A DNA stretch of 64,000 nucleotides, taken from positions 35,645 to 99,644 of the forward strand of contig JBMHDF010000001.1 in assembly GCA_049889535.1 (NCBI GenBank), in the 5' to 3' direction. Both the position numbers and the translations under genes were made by a program. This DNA comes from JAYQKL01 sp049889535 (GTDB lineage: Bacteria > Pseudomonadota > Alphaproteobacteria > RS24). Within the stretch, counting starts at the first letter, position 1. Each line of letters opens with the position of its first letter. A model generated the notes under the pieces. It saw only the letters and a list, made by a program, of their open reading frames with translations, did no database searches and was not told the DNA's origin. Shown here piece after piece: positions 1 to 8,015 of the stretch.

Positions 1-9
1 CGGCTCTCA

Positions 10-1398
10 ATGACATTTAACGAATTGGGGTTAGACCCCAAAATTATGCAAGCCATCGAAGCTGTTGGCTATACTGAACCCACCCCTATTCAGGCACAAG
101 CCATTCCAGTTGTTCTTCAGGGCAAAGATGTTTTGGGGATTGCGCAAACAGGCACAGGCAAAACAGCCAGCTTTACGCTGCCTATGATACACCGGCTGAT
201 GAAAGGGCGTGCCAAAGCCCGAATGCCGCGAACGCTAATTTTAGAGCCAACACGCGAATTAGCGGCGCAAGTAGCAGAGAATTTTGATCTTTACGGCAAA
301 AATACAAAACTAAGCAAGGCGTTATTAATTGGCGGTGTGAGCTTTGGCGATCAGGAAAAAGCGATTATGCGCGGGGCTGATGTGTTAATTGCCACGCCAG
401 GCCGATTGCTAGATCATGTTGAGCGCGGCGGCGTGTTGTTGCGCGGTGTTGAAGTTTTGGTTATTGACGAAGCAGACCGCATGTTGGATATGGGGTTCAT
501 TCCTGACATTGAGCGCATTGTCAAATTATTGCCCTTCACCAGACAGACCCTATTTTTCTCGGCTACCATGCCGCCAGAGATTACCAAATTAGCTGACCAG
601 TTTCTGTCCGCGCCAGAGCGCATAGAGGTCGCGCGCCCTTCATCGGCCAATGCTACTGTGACCCATAAATTAGTGCCAACCACACGCACTGATAAGCGAG
701 CCAGCCTACGCAGCCTTTTGCGGCGCGACACGGTTAAAAACGGCATTATTTTTTGTAATCGCAAAAAAGATATTTCTATTCTCAACGGCTCCATGACAAA
801 GCATGGTTTTGCCGCGGTTTGTTTGCATGGCGATATGGACCAATATACACGCATGGATATGTTGGACAGGTTCAAGACCGGTCAAGCCAAATTTCTCATT
901 GCCAGTGATGTCGCAGCGCGGGGTCTGGATATTCCAGATGTCAGCCATGTGTTTAATTTTGATGTACCCACCCATGCCGAAGATTATGTCCATCGCATTG
1001 GACGCACAGGTCGTGCCGGCAAAACAGGGGAAGCTTTTACGCTGAGTACCGCACAAGATGATAAATATGTGCAGGCCATAGAAAAAATGCTGGGACAGAA
1101 AATTGAAATTGAAGAAGTTGCCCTTAATCAAAACACAAATAAGAGCCAAAAAACAAATGAAGCTGCGCCAGAAGAGCCAAAATCAGGTCGCCGGAAAGGG
1201 TTGCTCGGCCGTAAACGCAAATCAACCGATGACAGCAAGCCAGACCAAGCTCAAGACACAGCACAAACTGATACTGAAAAAGCTGAAAAGCCTGCAAGGA
1301 AAAGCACACCAAAACCGCACGAAAGTCAATCAGCCTCAAAAAACACCAAAGGCTTTGGCGACAATGTGCCTGCTTTTATGAATATCAAAACAAAATAA
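10..1398 (+). CDS. rhlE: DEAD-box ATP-dependent RNA helicase, RhlE-like
   Basis: A cytoplasmic superfamily-2 helicase that uses ATP to unwind short RNA duplexes, in this family in ribosome maturation or RNA turnover. All core motifs are visible in order: Q motif (GYTEPTPIQ, near residue 20), Walker A AQTGTGKT (45-52), PTRELA (80-85), TPGR, DEAD (153-156), SAT (184-186), then in the second RecA domain DVAARGLD and HRIGRTGRAG. Residues after about 375 form a lysine-rich, low-complexity tail, typical of RhlE-type RNA binding extensions. The N-terminus aligns with E. coli RhlE as remembered, supporting the ATG chosen only 9 bases from the window edge. It converges on the next gene, with 24 bases between stops. 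The RhlE assignment rather than another DEAD subgroup is fairly, not fully, certain. Confidence 0.9.
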   Translation: MTFNELGLDPKIMQAIEAVGYTEPTPIQAQAIPVVLQGKDVLGIAQTGTGKTASFTLPMIHRLMKGRAKARMPRTLILEPTRELAAQVAENFDLYGKNTKLSKALLIGGVSFGDQEKAIMRGADVLIATPGRLLDHVERGGVLLRGVEVLVIDEADRMLDMGFIPDIERIVKLLPFTRQTLFFSATMPPEITKLADQFLSAPERIEVARPSSANATVTHKLVPTTRTDKRASLRSLLRRDTVKNGIIFCNRKKDISILNGSMTKHGFAAVCLHGDMDQYTRMDMLDRFKTGQAKFLIASDVAARGLDIPDVSHVFNFDVPTHAEDYVHRIGRTGRAGKTGEAFTLSTAQDDKYVQAIEKMLGQKIEIEEVALNQNTNKSQKTNEAAPEEPKSGRRKGLLGRKRKSTDDSKPDQAQDTAQTDTEKAEKPARKSTPKPHESQSASKNTKGFGDNVPAFMNIKTK

Positions 1399-1422
1399 AA
1401 CGTTTCTTATAAAAAGACGCGT

Positions 1423-2901
1423 TTATTTCATCATGGTTTGCATCATCTTATATAGCTTATCTGTGTAAGGTGGCCGGATCATGCCAACAAGCATTTCATT
1501 GCGGCTTTGACGATAGACAGATTTGGCATGGCTGAAATTTTTAAAACCATCAAACCCATGATAAGCACCTGTGCCACTCGGCCCGACCCCACCAAAAGGT
1601 AAATCCTCTTGCTGGTAATGGCTAATCACATCATTGACACAAACGCCACCCGAAGTAGTTTGTTGTATCACGCGGTTTTCCTGCTCTTTATTTTCACCAA
1701 AATAATACACAGCCAATGGGCGCGGCTTATCGTTAATATATGAAATCGCTTCTTGAACACTCTCGCATGTTTTTATTGGCAAAAGCGGCCCAAAAATTTC
1801 TTCCTTCATGACCTTCATATCATCAGATGGGTCAAGCACCAGCGTTGGCGGAATTTTATAATGCTCTTGCTGGGTGAAATCTTCATTTTCTGGTTTCAGC
1901 TCGATAAGGTCAGCTTTTTTACGCTTCGCGTCTTTAATATATCCCTGCAAGCGGTCATAATGCTGTTCATTAATTATCGAAGAATAATCCTGATTGTCCT
2001 TCATGGTCGGGTAATATTCGGCAGAGGCATTTTGCAACGCATCCACCAGCTCATCGCGCCGCTCTTTTGAAACCAGAATATAATCTGGTGCAAGGCAAAT
2101 TTGGCCTGCATTCATTGTTTTGCCGAGCATAATCCGCTTGGCGGCTGACTGCATATCCGCGCTATCAGACACAATCACCGGCGATTTACCGCCAAGTTCC
2201 AGTGTAACCGGCACAATATTTTCCGCCGCTGCCTCCATAATATAAGGTGCGATTTGAGTGCCGCCAGTATAAAGCAAATGGTCAAATGGCAAGCGCGAAA
2301 ACGCCGCCCCTGTTTTAACCCCACCCGTCACAACAGCCAGTTCTGTTTCATCAAAATAATGTGCAACCAGTTCTTTAATCAAATTAGAAACCGCAGGCGT
2401 ATGTTCTGAGGGCTTGATAACAGACCGATTACCAGCGGCAAAAATGCTCGCCAAAGGTGAAAACGCCAAGCCGACTGGAAAGTTCCATGGCACAATATTA
2501 CCAACACAGCCAAGCGGTTGATACTCAATCCGTGAACGCCCGCCAAGCAGGTTAAACGGAAAATTCGTTTTACGCTTTTCTGAGCGCATCCATTTTTTCA
2601 AATGCTTCTTCGCGTGATTCAACCCAATCACTGGCGCCGCTACATCGGCCAAATAAGATAAATGCTCAGAGCGCGTGCCATAATCAGCACTCAAAGCATC
2701 TACAATATCATCAGAATGGTTTTTCAAAAGAGAGATTGTCCGGTTTATGCGGTCAATACGAACATCCGCTGTTGGCGCCCCCTCATCAAGATGCGCTTTC
2801 TTCTGAGCTGCCACGAGTCTTTTCATCTCGGCAACAGATGTGTCCTTCATTTTCATTTTTCCAATTCCATTGGTAATGGTTTTCAATGTTTCTTGTGTCA
2901 T
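1423..2901 (-). CDS. Aldehyde dehydrogenase, coniferyl-aldehyde-dehydrogenase-like
   Basis: NAD(P)-dependent oxidation of an aldehyde to its acid. Visible ALDH landmarks (492-residue numbering): PWNFP with N140, LELGGKSP with E235, and AGQIC with the nucleophile C269. The general build resembles the CalB/coniferyl aldehyde dehydrogenase branch; the true substrate is unknown and could be an aliphatic aldehyde. The open frame extends 13 codons further upstream, but the ATG at 2901 is preferred because GGGGAG lies about 8 bases before it. It follows gatB on the same strand after 120 bases, so it may be read through from gatCAB or have its own promoter. Family is certain, substrate is not. Confidence 0.88.
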   Translation of the reverse strand: MTQETLKTITNGIGKMKMKDTSVAEMKRLVAAQKKAHLDEGAPTADVRIDRINRTISLLKNHSDDIVDALSADYGTRSEHLSYLADVAAPVIGLNHAKKHLKKWMRSEKRKTNFPFNLLGGRSRIEYQPLGCVGNIVPWNFPVGLAFSPLASIFAAGNRSVIKPSEHTPAVSNLIKELVAHYFDETELAVVTGGVKTGAAFSRLPFDHLLYTGGTQIAPYIMEAAAENIVPVTLELGGKSPVIVSDSADMQSAAKRIMLGKTMNAGQICLAPDYILVSKERRDELVDALQNASAEYYPTMKDNQDYSSIINEQHYDRLQGYIKDAKRKKADLIELKPENEDFTQQEHYKIPPTLVLDPSDDMKVMKEEIFGPLLPIKTCESVQEAISYINDKPRPLAVYYFGENKEQENRVIQQTTSGGVCVNDVISHYQQEDLPFGGVGPSGTGAYHGFDGFKNFSHAKSVYRQSRNEMLVGMIRPPYTDKLYKMMQTMMK

Positions 2902-3021
2902 GATAAATTCTCCCCAAATAAACACTAGCCTAGAACACAAGCCGAGAGCAAACTCAAAAATCCCAATAAGAAAAAAATCACCAGATGTGGCACTGAAACC
3001 TCATGCATGAAAAGTCAAAGC

Positions 3022-4509
3022 TTAATCATCAAGACCGAGCTTTTGCATAACCAATTGATTAACAGCTTGCGGATTAGCTTTGCCACCCGTTGCTTGCATC
3101 ACCTGCCCGACAAACCAGCCAGCCATTTTTGGTTTTTCCTTCGCTTGCTCAACCTTATCAGGGTTATTGGTGATAATCTCATCAACAGCGGCTTCAATCG
3201 CTCCCATATCTGTGACTTGCTTTAACCCCTTTTCTTCAACAATATCGGCAGGGTCGCGGCCTTGATCTTCACCTTCATAAAACATCAGATCAAAAACATC
3301 TTTTGCAATCCGACCTGAAATGGTGCCATCTGCCATAAGGTCAATTAATTGCCCAACCTGCTCGGGTGTGACAGGGCATTCAGTTATGGTTTTATTGATT
3401 TTATTCAAGCCTGCAAAAACAGAGCCAATCACCATATTGGCCACCGCTTTTGGATCGCGTTGCTTATCAGCAGAATTCAGAATGGCTTCAAAAAAATCAG
3501 CATTCTCGGCTTCTGAAACCAAGACACCAGCATCATAATCTTTCAGCCCAAACGCCTCAATGAAGCGCGCCTTTTTAACATCTGGTAATTCCGGCAAGCG
3601 CGCCTTAATGTCATCAACAAATTCTTGAGAAAAAGTCAAAGGCAGCAAATCAGGGTCCGGAAAATAGCGATAATCATGAGCTTCTTCTTTAGAACGCATA
3701 GACCGCGTTTCACCTTTATTCGGGTCAAATAAACGCGTTTCCTGATCAACAACGCCCCCATCTTCAATCAAAGCAATCTGACGGCGGGCTTCATATTCAA
3801 TAGCCTGGCCAATAAAGCGGATTGAGTTGACATTTTTAATTTCACAGCGCGTACCCAAATCGTCGCCTGGTTTGCGAACAGAAACATTTACATCAGCGCG
3901 CATACTTCCTTTTTCCATATTGCCGTCGCAAGTTCCAAGATAACGCAAAATAGCGCGCAATTTTTTGACATAAGCCTGCGCTTCAGCCGCCGAACGCATA
4001 TCAGGCTTAGACACAATTTCCATCAGCGCCACACCAGAACGGTTGAGGTCAACAAAGCTCATATTCGGGTGTTGGTCATGCATAGATTTACCCGCATCCT
4101 GTTCCAAATGCAGGCGTTCAATCCCAATCATTTTGGTTTCGCCATCGTCAAGCTCAATCAAGATTTCACCCTCGCCAACAATCGGCTGTTGGAATTGTGA
4201 AATCTGATAGCCTTGCGGCAAGTCGGGGTAAAAATAATTTTTACGGTCAAATACCGAGAAACGATTAATCTGGGCTTGCAAACCGAGCCCTGTTTTAACG
4301 GCCTGTTCAACACATTTCCAGTTGATTACGGGCAACATACCGGGCATCGCCGCATCAACAAAACTCACCTGGCTGTTTGGCTCGGCGCCATATTCAGTTG
4401 ATGAACCAGAAAATAGTTTGGCGTTTGATGAAACCTGCGCATGCACCTCGAGACCAAGCACGATTTCCCAATCACCTGTTGCGCCTGAAATTAATTTATT
4501 TTCAGCCAT
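3022..4509 (-). CDS. gatB: Asp-tRNA(Asn)/Glu-tRNA(Gln) amidotransferase subunit B
   Basis: The kinase and tRNA-binding subunit of GatCAB: it phosphorylates the mischarged Glu or Asp on tRNA(Gln) or tRNA(Asn), so that ammonia from GatA can amidate it. The 495-residue length is normal. The N-terminal cradle (GLEVHAQ, near residue 19) and the family signature around VDLNRSGVALMEIV are intact, and the C-terminal YqeY-like tRNA-binding domain (about 345-495) is present. It starts one base after the gatA stop, so translation is probably coupled. The organism thus most likely charges Gln (and perhaps Asn) tRNA indirectly. Confidence 0.97.
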   Translation of the reverse strand: MAENKLISGATGDWEIVLGLEVHAQVSSNAKLFSGSSTEYGAEPNSQVSFVDAAMPGMLPVINWKCVEQAVKTGLGLQAQINRFSVFDRKNYFYPDLPQGYQISQFQQPIVGEGEILIELDDGETKMIGIERLHLEQDAGKSMHDQHPNMSFVDLNRSGVALMEIVSKPDMRSAAEAQAYVKKLRAILRYLGTCDGNMEKGSMRADVNVSVRKPGDDLGTRCEIKNVNSIRFIGQAIEYEARRQIALIEDGGVVDQETRLFDPNKGETRSMRSKEEAHDYRYFPDPDLLPLTFSQEFVDDIKARLPELPDVKKARFIEAFGLKDYDAGVLVSEAENADFFEAILNSADKQRDPKAVANMVIGSVFAGLNKINKTITECPVTPEQVGQLIDLMADGTISGRIAKDVFDLMFYEGEDQGRDPADIVEEKGLKQVTDMGAIEAAVDEIITNNPDKVEQAKEKPKMAGWFVGQVMQATGGKANPQAVNQLVMQKLGLDD

Positions 4510-4510
4510 T

Positions 4511-5986
4511 TTACACCCACCATTCTTGCGGTCTTGCGGTAAAACCAGCCGCCTGTTCCATCACATCTGCGGCCCGCAATAAAGTTTCTTCACCAAAAGG
4601 CTGCCCAACCAATTGCAACCCTAATGGCAAGCCTGTTGCATCTAAACCAGCAGGAATTGAAATCGCTGGCAAGCCAGCAAGATTTACTGTGACCGTAAAC
4701 ACATCATTCAAATACATCGCCAATGGGTCGTCCTGATTTTCATCAAGTCCAAAAGCAGCCGATGGCGTGGTTGGCGTGAGCAGCAAATCACAGCTTTCAT
4801 AAGCTTTCGTGAAATCTTCTGAAATTAGACGCCGCACCTGCAAAGCCTTGCGATAATAAGCGTCATAATATCCAGCCGATAAAACATAAGTGCCTATCAT
4901 AATTCTGCGCCGCACTTCAGCGCCAAAACCTTGTCCTCTGGTTTGGGCATACATATCCGCAATATCCTCGCCATTTTCGCGAATGCCATAACGCACACCG
5001 TCATAGCGCGCCAGATTTGAAGACGCTTCGGCCGGCGCGATAATATAATAAGCGGGCAATGCATATTTTGTATGCGGCAAGCTCACATCAACAATTTCTG
5101 CTCCGGCTGCTTTCAGCCAGTCAATACCTTGCTGCCAAAGCTTATCAATCTCATCTGACATGCCATCCACACGATATTCTTTCGGGATGCCAATTTTTAA
5201 GCCCCGAATATCACCCGATAGCGCTGCTTCATAATTTGGCACAGGCACATCGACAGAGGTGGTATCCTTTTCGTCATGCCCCGCCATCACCTCAAGCATA
5301 ATCGCCGCATCACGGACTGTCTGGGCAATCGGCCCCGCTTGGTCCAGCGAAGACGCAAACGCGACAATGCCCCAGCGCGAACACCGGCCATAGGTCGGCT
5401 TCAGGCCAACTGTTCCAGTAAACGCGGCGGGCTGGCGGATAGACCCGCCCGTATCTGTTGCGGTTGCGGCCAGCCCTATATGCGCCGCCACTGCCGCAGA
5501 CGACCCGCCTGAAGAACCACCCGGCACCAATGGTGTTTCATCACCCTGCCGCTTATATGGGTTTAGAACGGGGCCAAAAAAAGATGTTTCATTGGACGAC
5601 CCCATCGCAAATTCATCATTATTGAGTTTACCCAAATGAACCGCCCCTGCTTGCCATAAATTCTGGGTCACAGTGCTTTCATAAGGCGGGGTAAATTCGC
5701 CAAGTATTTTCGAGCAGGCCGTTGTACGCACGCCTTTTGTGCAGAATAAATCCTTAACCCCAATCGGCAATCCTTCAAGCGCCCCGCCCTCACCTTGCGC
5801 GAGTTTTTCATCAGAGGCAGCCGCCATGGCCAGCGCCTTTTCCGGCGTTGCAAGAACCATCGCATTGAGTTTTGAACCCGCCTCGGCGCGTTCAATATGC
5901 GCTTTGGTCAACTCAGTTGCGGTGAAGTCTTTTTTCTTAAGCCCATCGCGCGCGGCGGCGAGTGTTAAATCGGTTAGCTTACTCAT
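4511..5986 (-). CDS. gatA: Asp-tRNA(Asn)/Glu-tRNA(Gln) amidotransferase subunit A
   Basis: The glutaminase subunit of GatCAB, an amidase-signature enzyme releasing ammonia from glutamine and channelling it to GatB. The Ser-cisSer-Lys triad is recognisable: K78 in GVKDLF, the glycine/serine loop GGSSGGSSA at about 156-164, and the nucleophile S182 in DTGGSIRQPA. The 491-residue length matches the family, distinguishing it from generic amidases together with its place between gatC and gatB. Only two bases separate it from the gatC stop upstream and one from gatB downstream: a tight three-gene operon. Confidence 0.97.
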   Translation of the reverse strand: MSKLTDLTLAAARDGLKKKDFTATELTKAHIERAEAGSKLNAMVLATPEKALAMAAASDEKLAQGEGGALEGLPIGVKDLFCTKGVRTTACSKILGEFTPPYESTVTQNLWQAGAVHLGKLNNDEFAMGSSNETSFFGPVLNPYKRQGDETPLVPGGSSGGSSAAVAAHIGLAATATDTGGSIRQPAAFTGTVGLKPTYGRCSRWGIVAFASSLDQAGPIAQTVRDAAIMLEVMAGHDEKDTTSVDVPVPNYEAALSGDIRGLKIGIPKEYRVDGMSDEIDKLWQQGIDWLKAAGAEIVDVSLPHTKYALPAYYIIAPAEASSNLARYDGVRYGIRENGEDIADMYAQTRGQGFGAEVRRRIMIGTYVLSAGYYDAYYRKALQVRRLISEDFTKAYESCDLLLTPTTPSAAFGLDENQDDPLAMYLNDVFTVTVNLAGLPAISIPAGLDATGLPLGLQLVGQPFGEETLLRAADVMEQAAGFTARPQEWWV

Positions 5987-5988
5987 AA

Positions 5989-6288
5989 CTATTCCACCAC
6001 TTTCGGCACGGCAAAATAATGCTCATCTTGTATCGGGGCGTTTGCGACCACATCCTCAGCATAACCGCCATCATTGACCACATCCTCACGGCGTTTCATT
6101 TGTGTTTCCACAACGCTGGTCATAGGTTGCACATCCTTTGTATCCACTTCGGATAATTGCTCAACAAATCCCAAAATCGCATTTAGCTCTTCTGCAAGGG
6201 CTGGTATCTCAGCCTCCGGCACCGCAATGCGCGAAAGATTCGCAATATGGCGAACCGTTTTATCATCTACTTTTTTATCTGCGGACAT
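5989..6288 (-). CDS. gatC: Asp-tRNA(Asn)/Glu-tRNA(Gln) amidotransferase subunit C
   Basis: Small structural subunit (99 residues) that wraps around GatA and stabilises the GatAB interface. Family hallmarks: the N-terminal helix VRHIANLSRIAV, a central LNAILGFVEQL helix, and a C-terminal stretch ending in a Phe-rich VP motif (HYFAVPKVVE). The frame is open 39 codons further upstream, but that extension looks non-coding; the ATG at 6288 follows GGGG by about 8 bases and begins the conserved domain. First gene of gatCAB; its leader carries two small hairpins and a candidate promoter, listed separately. Confidence 0.95.
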   Translation of the reverse strand: MSADKKVDDKTVRHIANLSRIAVPEAEIPALAEELNAILGFVEQLSEVDTKDVQPMTSVVETQMKRREDVVNDGGYAEDVVANAPIQDEHYFAVPKVVE

Positions 6289-6297
6289 GAAATACCC

Positions 6298-6340
6298 CAT
6301 CAAGGTTTTGACTGATGCACAAGGCAGATAAAAGCCTTGT
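6298..6340 (-). promoter_or_regulatory. Paired stem-loops in the gatCAB leader
   Basis: Reading the minus strand, ACAAGGC (6340-6334) and GCCTTGT (6325-6319) form a perfect 7-bp stem with an 8-base loop. Then CATCA (6317-6313) pairs with TGATG (6302-6298) across a 10-base loop. The second stem directly touches the GGGG that serves as ribosome-binding site of gatC. Sequence complementarity is certain; a role in gating gatC translation is only inferred. Confidence 0.45.
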
Positions 6341-6352
6341 ATTTCCGTGGCG

Positions 6353-6381
6353 AACCTATCACTCACACCGCACAAGTGCAA
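6353..6381 (-). promoter_or_regulatory. Candidate sigma-70-type promoter for gatCAB
   Basis: Minus-strand TTGCAC (6381-6376) and TAGGTT (6358-6353) are separated by 17 bases. The -35 is good, the -10 is weak, as is common for housekeeping promoters in alphaproteobacteria. It would place the transcript start about 60 bases before gatC, upstream of both leader hairpins. No other candidate in the 130-base gap to ruvX looked better. Confidence 0.35.
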
Positions 6382-6418
6382 GCAAGCCGAACGCAGATGA
6401 TGCAAAAAAAATCAAACA

Positions 6419-6907
6419 ATGCTAAAAGCTTCTATGCCCATTATTGATGACAAAATTTCTCTCATTCAGCAAATGCCAAAAGGGTCAAAAATTTTGGCAC
6501 TTGATTTAGGCGATAAAACCATTGGTCTGGCCATTTCAGATACAGATTTTACAATTGCCAGCGCACTTGAAACCATTAAACGCAAGAAATTTGGGGCCGA
6601 TGCCACAGCGCTTGAAGAGATTATTAAGCAAGAAACAATAGGCGCAATGGTCATGGGGTGGCCGCTCAATATGGACGGGTCAGAGGGGCCCAGAGCGCAA
6701 TCCACCCGCGCTTTTATTCGAAATTTTGAAAATCGCGGCACCAAATTACCAATTATTTTATGGGACGAACGCCTGTCCACAATGGCCGTAACCCGCACCT
6801 TGCTTGAGGCCGACACCAGCCGCGCCAAACGCGCCGAACTGGTCGATAAAATGGCCGCCGCCTATATCTTGCAAGGCTTCCTCGATTTTTTACAGGAACA
6901 AAAATAA
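6419..6907 (+). CDS. ruvX: Putative Holliday junction resolvase / pre-16S rRNA nuclease RuvX (YqgF)
   Basis: RNase H-fold nuclease of the YqgF family; in E. coli the protein matures the 5' end of 16S rRNA, and a Holliday-junction resolvase role has been proposed. Acidic active-site landmarks are seen: D29 in ALDLGDKTIGLAIS, the DERLST motif, and a C-terminal Asp in VDKMAAAYIL; GWPLNMDGSE matches the family loop. The start is uncertain: ATGs at 6419, 6434 and 6473 are all possible, and none has a convincing ribosome-binding site. The last leaves a 144-residue protein, nearer the usual length. It is divergent from gatCAB and upstream of pyrB. Confidence 0.9.
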   Translation: MLKASMPIIDDKISLIQQMPKGSKILALDLGDKTIGLAISDTDFTIASALETIKRKKFGADATALEEIIKQETIGAMVMGWPLNMDGSEGPRAQSTRAFIRNFENRGTKLPIILWDERLSTMAVTRTLLEADTSRAKRAELVDKMAAAYILQGFLDFLQEQK

Positions 6908-7022
6908 CCACCGGCAGCGCTTCTGATTTTGCACTTCTGATTTTGCGGTTTGTCTTTTCTCTTGCCAACACACGGTGCAAAGCGTATATAATCAGATTTT
7001 AATGAAAACTGAGTTTGAAAAT

Positions 7023-8015
7023 ATGTCCGCGCCGTCATCATCTGATGACAAGACGGGCATTTTTTTTGCCCATAAACATCTGCTCGGCATTGAGGGCCTG
7101 TCGCCGCTTGATATTGGCGCCCTGCTGGATTTAGCCGATAGTTATGTCGGTCAAAACCGCCGCGCCAATAAAAAATCTGATGTTTTGCAAGGGCGCACGC
7201 AAATCAATTTATTCTTTGAGCCCTCCACCCGCACGCAAAGCTCTTTTGAGCTGGCTGGCAAACGGCTGGGTGCTGATGTGATGAATATGAACATCGCCAC
7301 CAGCTCGGTCAATAAGGGCGAAACCCTGCTCGATACGGCTGTGACCCTTAATGCGATGAATCCAGATTTATTGGTTGTGCGGCATGGCTCGTCAGGAGCT
7401 GTGAATTTGCTGGCCCAAAAAGTAAGTTGCGCGGTGTTAAATGCCGGTGATGGGTCGCATGAACACCCGACACAAGCTCTGCTCGACGCGCTCACCATTC
7501 GCCGCCATTTTGGCAAATTGCAAGGCCTGCGCGTGGCGATTTGCGGGGATATTGCGCATTCGCGTGTGGCGCGCTCAAATATTCATTTGCTTTCGGCAAT
7601 GGGGGTCACGCTGCACCTAATTGGCCCATCAACCATGCTGCCCAAAAGCATTGAGCGGCTGGGCGTGACCTGCTTTACCAATATGGAAAAAGGTCTGGAA
7701 GGATGCGATGTTGTGATGATGTTGCGCATTCAAAAAGAGCGCATGCATGGGGCGTCAATCCCATCTGAGCGGGAATATTATCACCTGTTTGGGTTAAACC
7801 ATGCGAAGCTTGCTTTTGCCAAACCAGATGCCATGATTATGCATCCGGGCCCAATGAATCGCGGGGTAGAGATTGATAGCGCGCTTGCCGATGACCCGGA
7901 CCGAAGCTTAATTGCAACGCAGGTCGAAATGGGCGTTGCCGCGCGCATGGCTTGTTTGGATATGCTGGCTCGAAATTTACCAAAAATTGATGATACAGAA
8001 GGCACAGTATCATGA
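7023..8015 (+). CDS. pyrB: Aspartate carbamoyltransferase catalytic chain
   Basis: Condenses carbamoyl phosphate with aspartate, the committed step of pyrimidine synthesis. Residues 68-71 (STRT in FFEPSTRTQSS) form the carbamoyl-phosphate site and HPTQ at 148-151 is the second binding loop; the aspartate-binding half is complete (330 residues). The start is a judgement: the frame is open to 6975 with ATGs at 6975 and 7002, but only 7023 has a purine-rich GAG at suitable distance. It overlaps the next gene by ATGA. No pyrI is present; in class A ATCases a dihydroorotase-like partner takes the structural role, which fits the degenerate pyrC that follows. Confidence 0.95.
   Translation: MSAPSSSDDKTGIFFAHKHLLGIEGLSPLDIGALLDLADSYVGQNRRANKKSDVLQGRTQINLFFEPSTRTQSSFELAGKRLGADVMNMNIATSSVNKGETLLDTAVTLNAMNPDLLVVRHGSSGAVNLLAQKVSCAVLNAGDGSHEHPTQALLDALTIRRHFGKLQGLRVAICGDIAHSRVARSNIHLLSAMGVTLHLIGPSTMLPKSIERLGVTCFTNMEKGLEGCDVVMMLRIQKERMHGASIPSEREYYHLFGLNHAKLAFAKPDAMIMHPGPMNRGVEIDSALADDPDRSLIATQVEMGVAARMACLDMLARNLPKIDDTEGTVS

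Noticed and set aside
1395..1431. AT-rich inverted repeat between the convergent rhlE and aldehyde dehydrogenase genes, a possible bidirectional terminator.
   Set aside because: Stem is short and needs a bulge; not distinguishable from AT-rich background.
2945..2985. Hairpin-like stretch with T7 after gatB.
   Set aside because: Only about five pairs, two of them G-U; too weak to call.
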